Below, piece by piece: positions 47,465 to 59,405 of a stretch of DNA of 64,000 nucleotides. The position numbers and the translations under genes were made by a program. Under the pieces are notes generated by a model. That model was not told the DNA's origin and did not search any database. It saw only the letters and a list, made by a program, of their open reading frames with translations. Position 1 is the stretch's first letter; each line of letters opens with the position of its first letter. Location of the stretch: positions 616,501 to 680,500 of the forward strand of contig JAQJVL010000085.1 in NCBI GenBank assembly GCA_035578905.1, given 5' to 3'. The stretch is from Stictocephala bisonia. Its lineage: Eukaryota; Arthropoda; Insecta; Hemiptera; Membracidae.

Positions 47465-49135
47465 AGATGTGAATGCCTGTCACAAGTATCTCAAACAAAA
47501 CTTATCTCACTGCCATAAATCTTCCTATCATACTCAATGTAGGGCTTAAAGATAAGACCTGTCATTGTTATCTTTCAGATGTTTCGTCATAATCAAATTA
47601 AAAATTAGAGGCAACATTTGTTTGTTAAGAGGTAAACCAATCGACTATCTAAAATATAAAGATGTTAACAAAACTTGCTTTGGCCAGAGTAGAAAAGCTT
47701 GTAGCTTTTAAAATATGCCATTGCTGAAATGTGACTTCACGTCTCAACTAGGGAGGCTTAAAACCCCTCTATCTTAAAGCAAGAATACCTATACGAACGA
47801 CCCGAACCATAAAGAAGTTGAGTGACTCTGGAAGGGAAGCAGCCATAGAGCTCAACAGCCTGACAAAGATGATTCAATGCTAGATGGATCATCACATAGG
47901 ATAGAAGATAAAATCACATAGGAACACCCGCCCCCCCCCCAACATGTACTATACGACTGCCATCCCTTCAGCCCTTCAGATACACAGATATCCATTTCAC
48001 CATGCTTGCAGTTTAGTATTTTCTCTCGTTCCCATAGTAGGTCTATGCTCTTTAGAAAAGTGAATGAGTATTTATTTCTACACTATAACTAAAACTAATC
48101 ATTACCTTACTTGTTGTCAACACCTAAAAATACTTGGAATATATAAAAATTAAATAATATTGCTGTCCAAGTAGCTATAATTTGTTAGATTAATTTATAA
48201 GAACTTGACACATATTCAATTTTAAACTTAAACTTTTTTCAATAAATCATTTAATTCAATGTATTTTTTATTATTATGAAGTAAGATAAATTAATATTGT
48301 TAAGAACAACTAAATAACCAAATTTCCAAAGTCAGTAAAGTGATTTCAAGCTAATCATATAATTAAAAAAACATTAGAAAAACAACCTTATAATTACTTA
48401 CATTTAAATATATTGTAGCCGTATAAATTCTCTACCTTCTGAGGCTGCAATATATTTATTAGTTATTTTAATCTGTTCCCATTTTCCATCCTTTCTCATT
48501 GTTCAATAGACTAATGGAACCATGAATTTAACCACTGAATCAGTTCTAAATGTTGATTCACAATTAATGGGCTTGGCAAAGAGAACCGATTAACCCAACA
48601 CTGTTATTTTACTGTTGGAAACTATCCGTCTTAGTTATCTGACTGGCTAAAGCAAGCCAAATTATTTGAAAGCCTGTATTTTGTGTAGACTATTGTTAGC
48701 TGTTAAAAATAAACATCTAAATAGTATTGTCACTGACACAGTACAAAATATTGGATTTGAGTATGGAAATAGGTTTTCGTAAAATAAATTGATGTCAATA
48801 AAAACTATATATATATATATAACTCTCGCGTTAAAATGTTAAATCTTTATATACAATTTCAAAGTATTGACATCAAGTTCAATATTTAGAATTTTGTATG
48901 GTTAATTTTTTGAAGCGAAGTCAAATTATTTACGGCCGACCGAGAACTGACATAGTTATGTGTGGTTTTAGGTTGCTATACTCAGTAGCTATCATACTAA
49001 AAATAAAAGAATGTGTAGATTTAAAGAAACACAGGCAAAATTAGTACAGTAATGATTTTGCTCCTGATTTTATATGGATAGGAAAACGTAGAATATACGT
49101 TTCTAAAGAGAGATTAGCAGGTCACCTAGAGTTTT
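47465..49135. other. no gene seen; short C-run and TA-run
   Basis: AT-rich, with a C10 run at 47931-47940 and a TA microsatellite at 48807-48821. Confidence 0.5.
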
Positions 49136-49139
49136 TAAG

Positions 49140-50668
49140 TGTCCTGATATAAATATCTGATCAGTTCATAGAGATCAAAGTTTTAAACAGGGCGAGTTAA
49201 GTTTATTTATTTAGGAAGTTGATCATAAAAAATATTATGTTTAGGCATCTGAGTGGGTCATCAAGATACCAGTTTATATAGAGGTTAGTGTTTAAAACGG
49301 TATGTGCATATAAAGAAGTAACGAATAATTGAAGATCGTGGTTGTAGAAAGGATACTAAATGAGCAAATATGTGTTTATAGAGAAAAGAAGATTGAAGAA
49401 ACTTATTTATCGATATGTGAACAGTTCATGAAGAATTGTGGTTAGATACGAGTAGGAAAACCATCAAGATAAAGTGTTTACGGAGAAAGTAGATAACAAT
49501 ATATGTATATATTAAAAGATGACGGATGTATTGATTTAAAAAGAGTGGGTCAATCATCAATATATGGGTTAACATAGAAGAGATCAGAAATTAATTATAT
49601 ATAGGGAAATGCACACGATTGTGGTTGAAGAATGGTGGGTGAATCATCAAGATAAATGTTTATAGAGAAGATCAAAATATGCCTACGTCATTATTAAGAA
49701 GCAAGCAGTTACGAAGGGTCATGGTTAAAGAAAGGTGGATGAATCATCAAAGTAAGTGTCTAGAGAGGATTGAAGATAGAAGATATGCTTACGTATTTGT
49801 AAAGAGGTGAACGGTTCACGATGAATCATGGTTAAAGAAGGGTGGATGAATCATCAAAGTAAGTGTCTAGAGAGGATTGAAGATAGAAGATATGCCTACG
49901 TAATTGTAAAGAGGTGAACAGTTCACGATGAATCGTGGTTAAAGAAGGGTGGATGAATCATCAAAGTAAGTGTCTAGAGAGGATTGAAGATATGCCTACG
50001 TATTTGTAAAGAGGTGAACAGTTCACGATGAATCATGGTTAAAGAAGGGTGGATGAATCATCAAAGTAAGTGTCTAGAGAGGATTGAAGATATGCCTACG
50101 TATTTGTAAAGAGGTGAACAGTTCACGATGAATCGTGGTTAAAGAAGGAGGGGAAATCATCAAAGTAAGTGTCTAGAGAGGATTGAAGATATGCCTACGT
50201 ATTTGTAAAGAGGTGAACAGTTCACGATGAATCGTGGTTAAAGAAGGAGGGGAAATCATCAAAGTAAGTGTCTATAGAGGATTGAAGATAGAAGATATGC
50301 CTACGTATTTGTAAAGAGGTGAACAGTTCACGATGAATCGTGGTTAAAGAAGGAGGGGAAATCATCAAAGTAAGTGTCTAGAGAGGATTGAAGATATGCC
50401 TACGTATTTGTAAAGAGGTGAACAGCTCACGATGAATCATGGTTAAAGAAGGGTGGATGAATCATCAAAGTAAGTGTCTAGAGAGGATTGAAGATATGCC
50501 TACGTATTTGTAAAGAGGTGAACAGTTCACGATGATTTGTGGTTAAAGAAGGGTGGATGAATCATCAAAGTAAGTGTCTAGAGAGGATTGAAGATATGCC
50601 TACGTATTTGTAAAGAGGTGAACAGTTCACGATGAATCGTGGTTAAAGAAGGAGGGGAAATCATCAAG
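49140..50668 (+). repeat. 100-107-bp tandem array with a divergence gradient
   Basis: From about 49690, ten near-identical units carry GGTTAAAGAAGGGTGGATGA, ATCATCAAAGTAAGTGTCTA, GAGAGGATTGAAGATATGCC and GTAAAGAGGTGAACAGTTCA. Some are 107 bp because of an extra GATAGAA. Between 49140 and 49690 the same motif order (TCATCAAGATA, AGAGGTTAGTG or AGAAGATC, GAAGATCGTGGTTGTAGAA) is visible but strongly diverged. The last unit ends at 50668. Confidence 0.9.
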
Positions 50669-51297
50669 ACATTACATCAAGGGACATAACATTAAATTTG
50701 AGCCAAGAGAATAATAAACAGGATAGAAAGCTAAATTCACGATCGAAATATTTAGGCCCTACAGATAAAACAGGCTCTGAATCTTACTGCCTGCCCATGT
50801 GCAAGGATGAAACTCCTTGGAGGGAGAAGCAAGTATCAGTTAAATTGTTGTCATTTTTTAAACAGTTTTGAAGATTGCTCAATGTATAAAGGTAATCAGG
50901 CCAAAGGTCTTGAACTAAAAATAAGCCGTGTATTTCCTCCTTCCATATCAAAGCGTATAAACAAAATATGCCTTTGCAAAATCTTAGTTAGTGATATATT
51001 TCATGTTATTCCCAAATACAATCGACAAGTTACTAAAAATCATTGATTAAAATTGAAAATATTATTTAAGTTAATGTTATGCATTTTACTAACATTCCTT
51101 CTGTTATTAATCTGTCTGATTTACTAAATAGATGTAATTTTATGTCACTCTAGCTGAGTTGAGTATTTGAGCTCGAGTTATGCTCTACTACATCTCCTTT
51201 ATACAAACAACAACATAGACAGTATACACTGTAAACTGGTCTAAAAGAATGGTAACGCCTTGCAGACTAACTTGCCTATTGCAATATATCCAAGCCA
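50669..51297. other. no gene seen
   Basis: Unique spacer. The open frame at 50807-51046 (ending VIPKYNRQVTKNH) has no recognisable family. Confidence 0.45.
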
Positions 51298-51376
51298 CTG
51301 ATCAGACTTAGGCGCGAGTCTCTGATTATTGGATGGCTTCGGACTTAATTGACCGGCAATATTGGATCTTCCGCCA
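51298..51376 (+). repeat. second copy of the 30267-30345 tail sequence
   Basis: GATCAGACTTAGGCGCGAGT, CTCTGATTATTGGATGGCTT, CGGACTTAATTGACCGGCAA and TATTGGATC. It matches the sequence that terminates the 72-bp satellite at 30275, but here no satellite unit precedes it. Confidence 0.85.
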
Positions 51377-52126
51377 AGTAGTTCTACTGCCTCCTATATG
51401 AATCTGGCTTTATTTGCAGCTATCTCTGATTTATTATCTATAATTTATCCTTCTCAATTATTTCTCATTTAATTCAATTTCCATTACAGTATTGTTCTTT
51501 AACATATACAAGTAGATGTGGATACAGTATTAAGAACGGAAAATCTGAAAGAATCTGGAGAATGCATAACTTTGCATTAAATTCGTCAATAAAATATATA
51601 TACAACAAACCTTCTATGCGTGGATTGACGATTTTCACTCTTGTAGATAACAAAAGAATCGACTAATTAAAGTTGCTGATTATTAAAATGTAGTATTTAT
51701 AGTGAATGCTGCTACTGAACAAGAGGTGTGCATCTTCTGGCACAGGAAAGATATGAGAATACTACTATGATATCTGGAATACTAATAGCTATATAACAAT
51801 AAATATATATCAAGGATCATTAGCGGTGGTCTCTAAATAAATCACATCGATTGAAAAGGTCTCCAGAAGTCTGAACAATCGATTCCATCTTTCTGTTACT
51901 AATCAAAATAAAAAACTAACTACTGAAGAGCTATTTAAAAAATTCTTTTTAATAGGTAACCGAGAGAAGCTGCTTGAGTTCTCTATTGGTAATAGCGATT
52001 AATTTTAATGAAGTGTTAGCTAGGGAACAAAGGATATAAGTTCTTATTATTATTATTATATACGGGCTGGGGCTAAAATCTAACGCTGGCCAATGAACTA
52101 CAGTATTTCCACTGAGTGTGTTTACT
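51377..52126. other. no gene seen
   Basis: AT-rich unique sequence. Confidence 0.5.
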
Positions 52127-52430
52127 GATACATACAGAATAGAATAGGAGTCCCCGCAAGGCCACAGTCCGAGTTCCGCAAAGAGCCAAAGGAAGAGTCT
52201 CTAGGCGAGGCCGTAGGACGTGCTTTCCCTCAAGAGCATAGTGAGTGGCGAGGCTGGCTCACGAATCGTGCAGGTGTGTCCCCTGGTATGTATAATATAA
52301 ATCTCGATGTAGTGGCGTATTCACTCACCGACATGCAGTGTTGAGGCACTTCCAGGCGCCTTACCCATACAATGTTTACACTTGAATTTAAGCTTTCTGT
52401 GTGAAACCCCCAGGTAAGTTCACAAAATGT
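52127..52430. other. GC-richer island, possible exon or regulatory segment
   Basis: From about 52150 to 52380 the sequence is clearly richer in G+C and in CpG than its surroundings. On the plus strand a stop-free stretch runs from about 52127 to 52345 (GVPARPQSEFRKEPKEESLG, EAVGRAFPQEHSEWRGW). On the minus strand another frame is also open. No acceptor/donor pair is convincing and no family is recognised. Confidence 0.25.
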
Positions 52431-53985
52431 TGACTTTTTCAATCTTAAAAAGATAGTGGACTTTTTTGTCCCCAAATCGGCTCCATTGTATTTCTTAAGA
52501 GAAAATCGCAAAAAGTTAGTTTTAAAGACTTTATTTGAGGAAATAAATGAGTAAAATGTTGAAGCGTTGACATATCTGCACGCACCTTGTATCAGATATA
52601 AGGTAAATTATTATATGGTGGCGTGATAAGTGACTTGCCGAGGTACTGAGGTGATACGGGCAAGTACGCACAGAGGATGTTCTCCTCATAAGTGTGACAG
52701 TTGTAAGTACGTGTCGCCGTGACGATCACATGATCCCTACACCCATGGGCATGTATTGCTTAAACATAGTAAAATCATAGTTTGAAAGAATGTAATGCAT
52801 GCTTAAATTAAATTTACTTTAGTCATGCACACTAAGCTCACCATTTACATTGTAAAATTATATAAAAATATAAAAGTTCCAACGAAACTTATGTCTGTAA
52901 AGACAATCCTACTAAAAATGATAAGTTTTAAAATGTGTAAAATATCTAAAGACCTTTGTAAGAGATCAATATAAATTGGTATATGGCCATCGTGTAATTT
53001 ACAAGCCAAGCCCATGACGTCATTGCAACAGCCATTAACCGGGAATGGCGCAATAAACTTAAGCCAGCTGTATGTGACACTATAGGCTTGTCGGCCCCAC
53101 GGAAACTGCCTATTGCCATTCAACAAGTGTTTGTGGTTGTCAATAGGCACAGCGATTGAGAGTGTTTATTTATTATTAACTAAGATATTTAAAGCAATAT
53201 AACCAAACATGTTTAGTTTTTTACTTGTTTTAGGAAAGACAAACTGAAATGAGTTTTTAAAAAATCAAGTGTGGAATTCAAGGATCTTCATAATCAATTT
53301 GTGAATCATTTTAGTAAAATGACTTAAAAAATATGTAAATTGACAACATCCTTAGACTTTCTTTATGTTTGTGTATATTTTATTTGCGATATTACTGTTA
53401 TTTAAGTAAATAAGTGAGTTAAAAAAAATAAGATTTCATTTCCTTTGTTATTTATAGTTATATCTTATGTTGTAACGTATAGACAGCGTTGAGATATTTG
53501 AAAATTCTACTAAACTAAAATAAATCATATATGTCTTGTTTATTCAAAACCATTATTATATTAAGCTTCCTCAAATAACCTCGAACAACATTTATTTATG
53601 GTTTGAAAAATCAGAATCCTAAAAAATGTACTACAGTTTATGCGCGCAATAGTAACATTCTTAGAGGTCTTACTAAATGAGAATTGATACTTTGTTTCTC
53701 AGTTAAAAGACTAATTAATCGTAACCTAGTTTCATAAATTAATTCCGACCGTTGTTCTAGTTAGTATCATAAAATAAATAAATGCATATAAAATTCGAAA
53801 ACACTTGAATAATATATAAATCGTCTTATTTTATCATAATTTATTGTAAATGTAAGTAAAACTTGGAAAATAAGAACCCTGCTGATAAGTCGTAACCTAG
53901 CTGAGTAAATAAATGTCAAAATTGTCTGAACCGGCCCTGTCACTCCTAAGCTTTCTCACTGTTGAAATTACAATATGTAAAATCA
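52431..53985. other. no gene seen; one consensus CRE
   Basis: Mostly AT-rich. 52600-52750 and 52970-53150 are less AT-rich, and the second contains the CRE octamer. Confidence 0.45.
53015..53022. promoter_or_regulatory. perfect CRE octamer TGACGTCA
   Basis: TGACGTCA occurs within CATGACGTCATTGCAACAGC in a locally less AT-rich segment. An isolated octamer can occur by chance in 64 kb, so binding by CREB/ATF proteins is only a possibility. Confidence 0.2.
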
Positions 53986-53989
53986 TATA

Positions 53990-55455
53990 TCTACGGGAGG
54001 CACATATATTAGGATTGTGGGGCGTAGTTCTCATCGAGAATATGCAGTTTTAAGTACAGTTCTCATCGAGAATATGCAGTTTTTAAGTACAACTTAGTAC
54101 TAGTTAGTTTTATTAATGACCTACAAATATCTTCTTAAGGCACATATATTAGGATTGTGGGGCGTAGTTCTCATCGAGAATATGCAGTTTTTAAGTACAA
54201 CTTAGTACTAGTTAGTTTTATTAATGACCAACAAATATCTTCTTAAGGCACATATATTAGGATTGTGGGGCGTAGTTCTCATCGAGAATATGCAGTTTTT
54301 AAGTACAACTTAGTACTAGTTAGTTTTATTAATGACCAACAAATATCTTCTTAAGGCACATATATTAGGAATGTGGGGCGTAGTTCTCATCGAGAATATG
54401 CAGTTTTTAAGTACAACTTAGTACTAGTTAGTTTTATTAATGACCTACAAATATCTTCTTAAGGACATATATTAGGATTGTGGGGCGTAGTTCTCATCGA
54501 GAATATGCAGTTTTTAAGTACAACTTAGTACTAGTTAGTTTTATTAATGACCAACAAATATCTTCTTAAGGCACATATATTAGGATTGTGGGGCGTAGTT
54601 CTCATCGAGAATATGCAGTTTTTAAGTACAACTTAGTACTAGTTAGTTTTATTAATGACCTACAAATATCTTCTTAAGGCACATGTATTAGGATTGTGGG
54701 GCGTAGTTCTCATCGAGAATATGCAGTTTTTAAGTACAACTTAGTACTAGTTAGTTTTATTAATGACCAACAAATATCTTCTTAAGGCACATATATTAGG
54801 ATTGTGGGGCGTAGTTCTCATCGAGAATATGCAGTTTTTAAGTACAACTTAGTACTAGTTAGTTTTATTAATGACCTACAAATATCTTCTTAAGGCACAT
54901 GTATTAGGATTGTGGGGTGTAGTTCTCATCGAGAATATGCAGTTTTTAAGTACAACTTAGTACTAGTTAGTTTTATTAATGACCTACAAATATCTTCTTA
55001 AGGCACATATATTAGGATTGTGGGGCGTAGTTCTCATCGAGAATATGCAGTTTTTAAGTACAACGAGAATATGCAGTTTTTAAGTACAACTTAGTACTAG
55101 TTAGTTTTATTAATGACCAACAAATATCTTCTTAAGGCACATATATTAGGATTGTGGGGCGTAGTTCTCATCGAGAATATGCAGTTTTTAAGTACAACTT
55201 AGTACTAGTTAGTTTTATTAATGACCAACAAATATCTTCTTAAGGCACATATATTAGGATTGTGGGGTGTAGTTCTCATCGAGAATATGCAGTTTTTAAG
55301 TACAACTTAATACTAGTTAGTTTTATTAATGACCTACAAATATCTTCTTAAGGCACATACATGTATTAGGATTGTGGGGTGTAGTTCTCATCGAGAATAT
55401 GCAGTTTTTAAGTACAACTTAATACTAGTTAGTTTTATTAATGACCTACAATTAT
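53990..55455 (+). repeat. 108-bp satellite array, about 13-14 copies
   Basis: Unit pieces: AAGGCACATATATTAGGATT, GTGGGGCGTAGTTCTCATCG, AGAATATGCAGTTTTTAAGT, ACAACTTAGTACTAGTTAGT, TTTATTAATGACCAACAAAT and ATCTTCTT. Copies are more than 97% identical. Two partial insertions of the GAGAATATGCAG segment occur at about 54056-54085 and 55061-55087. The last three units accumulate variants (GGGGTGT, CTTAATACTAG, ACATACATGTATT). Confidence 0.97.
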
Positions 55456-56389
55456 CCTCTAATTTTCAAATAAAAACACCAATTAAAAGTTGTAAAGCAG
55501 TTTTCTTTTGACGATAGAACCACCCTCTATCCTATATCATAGTTTTATATCACCCCCCCCCCACCCATATACAAAGATAATAAATATATCTTCCAACCTT
55601 TAAAATAAATAAATACGCCAAACATGTGTGTGACTGTTAGATATCTTCACAAAACAACGCTGTGCTTTGATTAATTAGATATTTTTCATAAATTGGTCCG
55701 TTCAAGTAAAACAATCTGAATGATTAATTTAATTCATTAAATAGCCACGTTTGCTCTTCTTGTAGAGGAATCAATAAACCCACGATCCATCACGTCCGCT
55801 AACACAGAGAAAAACAGATCAGCAGGTTTGTCTGATCTCTACTACCTCACATTTCTGTGTACTTTCAATAATTTGCAAAGAATAAATTGATATAAAGAAT
55901 TTGCACTTTAGAAACATTAACTAGTTTTTGTAAAAACAATACTACAAACTTGAGTATTTATTCAATACATGACTGGAGTGTTTATTCAATAGTTCTATTT
56001 AATTATTGACGTAATTTTCCATTTTTTAAAATTCCAAACAACAGTAGACTCTTTTTTGTTCAAGTAATAATATTAACTATTAATTGATCTATACCGTTAC
56101 ACATTCACCTTTCCTGACAGTATTTTACTTTTATACTAAAATAAATATAACTTGGAATTACTTTATAAAATATATATTATAAATTTTTATACAGCTTTAT
56201 ATAAAAATAATTACTTTGTACTAAAATAAAACCAAGTTTTGTTTTGGTTAAAAAACTTTTGTTGCTAACAAACTGGCAAATATTTCAGATTTTTTGTTGC
56301 AAATATATCAGAACTGTTATTTCCTCCAATATTTCACAACAATCTAACTAATGAAATATATAGCCACAAAAACAATAAACTTTTTAAAG
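55456..56389. other. no gene seen; C-run at 55551-55562
   Basis: AT-rich unique sequence with one poly-C tract. Confidence 0.5.
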
Positions 56390-57755
56390 AGATAAAAAGT
56401 ACTACTAAAATGTAAAACTACACAGTCAATATTAAAAGTTGTATTGTACGATGATTTTTCAGTATTTTTTTTTTTTTAAGGGCATTGTCTTTTGAAATGT
56501 GCTTGCATATTTTCAATAAGTATGAATATAATAACCCCTAAAAAAATGCAATGTTTACCTCATAAATGTTACTTTAGTATTGGCGTCTTAACCAATAGAA
56601 CCAATCGAAATTATTTAGATAGTTAAAACATAAATAATCCTGCTTGGTTTTGTTCAAACTGTACCTACGGGATTCGTTTCAAATGTCCATCAATATATTA
56701 TTTGAAACATTTATTTTTAATAATTAAATAAGTTTTGTTAAATTACCATTCAACCTAATTCTTTAACTAACTATTGTTGAATTCTAGTTAATTATATATT
56801 TTTACATGTATTCCAATGAATTGTGTTCCCAACTGACTCTAATGAGTCTTTCCGTGTTCTTAACTGACTCTCATGAGTCTTTCCGTGTTCTTAACTGACT
56901 CTCATGAGTCTTTCCGTGTCCCTAACTGACTCTCATGTGTCTTTCCGTGTTCTTAACTGACTCTCATGAGTCTATCCGTGTTTCCAACTGACTCTTATGA
57001 GTCTTTCCGTGATTCCAACTGACTCTCATGAGTCTTTCCTTGACCCTAACTGACTCTCATGAGTCTTTCCGTGTCCCTAACTAACTCTCATGGGTCTTTC
57101 CGTGTTCTTAACTGACTTTCCTTGACCCTAACCGACTCTCATGAGTCTTTCCGTGTTCCCAAGTGACTCTTATGAGTCTTTCCTATGCTACTACCCCTTC
57201 AAATACCTGGAAAATGTTAAATACGACACCAGTATGTAGGACTGGACAATTTTCGTCATCGTATTTTTTTTTGCTCTTAATACCAATGTTTACTGCTTAG
57301 ATACACTAATATGTATATATATTTAAATATACATATATATTTGTAAGGAGGACCAGTATAAATGTATTTAGCAGGTTTTACATATATTTTTAAAACGGAT
57401 ATTTTGTCCTGGACGAGGCTGATTGAATAGTGAGTGAGTTTTAATATTCAATTTTCCCTATACAAATCTTTAGTATAATAAATTATTAAGTTGATTCTAA
57501 GTATTTCCAAAAACTACTTGTACTATTATTAATTCAAGGCCATAACAGTTTTAGTTTAATTATTGATGTTGACAGGCTTACAGTATAATGTGTTATAGTG
57601 AGTTTAAACGTATAGTATTCTATTTGAAATGTATATTTAGGTAGGGATTTTTCTTATTGTTTTTCCACAAAAATATATCTCAGACTATGATTTACTGCAA
57701 TATACATACATTTAGAAATTACAAACACTGCAACCCAGGGAAGTAGCGCCAGCCG
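56390..57755 (+). repeat. old segmental duplication, copy 1
   Basis: 56395-56620 matches 58975-59190 (AAAATGTAAAACTA, AAAAGTTGTATTGTA, TGCTTGCATATTTTCAATAA). 57558-57750 matches 59209-59403 (ATTATTGATGTTGACAGGC, TAATGTGTTATAGTGAGTTT, ATACATACATTTAGAAA, CAGGGAAGT-GCGCCAG). Identity is roughly 85-90%. The intervening ~0.9 kb, including the 31-bp array, is absent from copy 2. Confidence 0.85.
56824..57185 (+). repeat. 31-bp minisatellite, about 12 copies
   Basis: Unit: AACTGACTCTCATGAGTC, then TTTCCGTGTTCTT. There is frequent variation in the linker (TTCTT, TCCCT, TTCCC, ACCCT). Each unit contains a TGACTC and a TGAGTC half-site around CATG. Confidence 0.93.
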
Positions 57756-57759
57756 TCTA

Positions 57760-58272
57760 CACGTACTTATCTCTACTCTCGTAAACCTTGCACAACAGTC
57801 ACTTCTTCCTTGTCAGATTACATATTTCTACTCTCGTAAACCTTGCACAACAGTCACTTCTTCCTTGTCAGATTACATATTTCTACTCTCGTAAACCTTA
57901 CACAACAGTCACTTCTTCCTTGTCAGATTACATATTTCTACTCTCGTAAACCTTGCACAACAGTTACTTCTTCCTTGTCAGATTACATATTTCTACTCTC
58001 GTAAACCTTGCACAACAGTCACTTCTTCCTCATCAGATTACATACTCGTATTTCTACTCTCGTAAACCTTGCACAACAGTCACTTCTTCCTTGTCAGATT
58101 ACATATTTCTACTCTCGTAAACCTTGCACAACAGTCACTTCTTCCTTGTCAGATTACATATTTCTACTCTCGTAAACCTTGCACAACAGTCACTTCTTCC
58201 TTGTCAGATTACATATTTCTACTCTCGTAAACCTTGCACAACAGTCACTTCTTCCTTGTCAGATTACATATT
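57760..58272 (+). repeat. 55-bp minisatellite, 9 copies
   Basis: Unit: TCTACTCTCGTAAACCTTGC, ACAACAGTCACTTCTTCCTT, GTCAGATTACATATT. Copies are almost identical; one has an inserted ACTCGT near 58046. Confidence 0.95.
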
Positions 58273-58339
58273 TTAACTTTAAATAATAATTTATTCACAA
58301 ATGAAACAAACTTGCATTTCTTACAGTTTCTATGTATAA

Positions 58340-58621
58340 ATACAGTACAAGTAAACGTCACACAACACAAATTTATTACAATATAAGCACAAAATGCACA
58401 AATATACTACAATACAAGCACAAAATGCACAAATATTATGGTGATCGATTTCGGTGAACCACGCTCACCTTCCTCAGACCAGAGGGATTCACAAAAGGAA
58501 GGTGAGCGTGGTTCACCGAAATCGATCACCATAATATTTGTGCATTTTGTGCTTGTATTGTAGTATATTTGTGCTTATATTGTAATAAATTTGTGTTGTG
58601 TGACGTTTACTTGTACTGTAT
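58340..58621. repeat. foldback element: near-perfect inverted repeat, 135- and 126-bp arms, 21-nt loop
   Basis: The left arm 58340-58474 and right arm 58496-58621 are reverse complements with no substitution seen, differing only by a 9-bp insertion in the left arm (extra AAATGCACA-type sequence at about 58396-58404). The loop is CAGACCAGAGGGATTCACAAA-like (58475-58495). Inner arm sequence includes GATCGATTTCGGTGAACCAC. The minus strand of the inner left side reads CTGAGGA-A-GGTGA...TCACC-GAAA, the same layout as the Penelope-like hairpin at 11978. No obvious target duplication was identified at the outer ends. Confidence 0.95.
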
Positions 58622-58845
58622 ATGTACCAACACGTATTATGCTAATTAAAAAACTATTTACGTATAAATACAATATTTACCAGATTATATGATCTTTGAA
58701 AATAATTACTATTTTATTTATTCTTGAATCTCTTCTTGAATAGTTTTGAAGTTTGTATTTCTTAAATCGGTACCAAAAGTATTCTTTATTTTAAAAGTTG
58801 CCCCTGACTCGAGGGTTCTCAAGCTATCACAAGATAATGGTATCA

Positions 58846-58945
58846 AGCAACTTCGAGCATTGCTGTTCCTTCGAGCATGGCTGTTCCTTCGAGCATGGCT
58901 GTTCCTTCGAGCATTGCTGTTCCTTCGAGCATGGCTGTTCCTTGA
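58846..58945 (+). repeat. 18-bp tandem repeat, 5 copies
   Basis: TGTTCCTTCGAGCATGGC repeated five times with T/G change (GCATTGC/GCATGGC) and ending at CTTGAATG. Confidence 0.95.
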
Positions 58946-58964
58946 ATGAAATACTACTAGGAAC

Positions 58965-59405
58965 AGTATTTATTAAAAAACGTAAAAAAGTATTATTAAA
59001 ATGTAAAACTATAGTGTCAGTACTAAAAGTTGTATTGTATGATGATTTTCCAGTTTTTTTAATGCCATTTCCTTTTGCTTGCATATTTTCAATAAATATA
59101 AATATAATAACCTCCTAAAAAAATCAATTTTTACCACATGATTGGTATTTCAGTATGGCCTTCCATACCAATAGAATTAACCTAAATAACTAAATAAAAT
59201 TTTTAATTAAATTATTGATGTTGACAGGCCTACAATATAATGTGTTATAGTGAGTTTTAACATACAATATTATATTTGAAATGTATCTTTAGGTAGGGAT
59301 TTTCTTATTGTTTTCTCACAAAAATATACCTCAGTTCATGATTTACTGCAATATACATACATTTAGAAACTACAAACACTGCAGCCCAGGGAAGTGGCGC
59401 CAGTG
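58965..59405 (+). repeat. old segmental duplication, copy 2
   Basis: Partner of 56390-57755, shorter by about 0.9 kb. Both copies end with the same CAGGGAAGT-GCGCCAG boundary, after which the sequences diverge. Confidence 0.85.

Noticed and set aside
52230..52511. 93-codon minus-strand open frame in the GC-richer island
   Set aside because: No recognised domain and no splice sites; the plus strand is open over the same stretch, so coding cannot be argued from this alone.
53990..55455. Possible CRISPR array (regular repeats)
   Set aside because: Repeats are contiguous 108-bp units with no unique spacers, and the context is a eukaryotic genome. The same holds for all other arrays here.
58341..58620. 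Foldback hairpin as a microRNA precursor
   Set aside because: Arms of 126-135 bp with essentially perfect pairing are far longer than a miRNA hairpin. A foldback element or hpRNA fits better.
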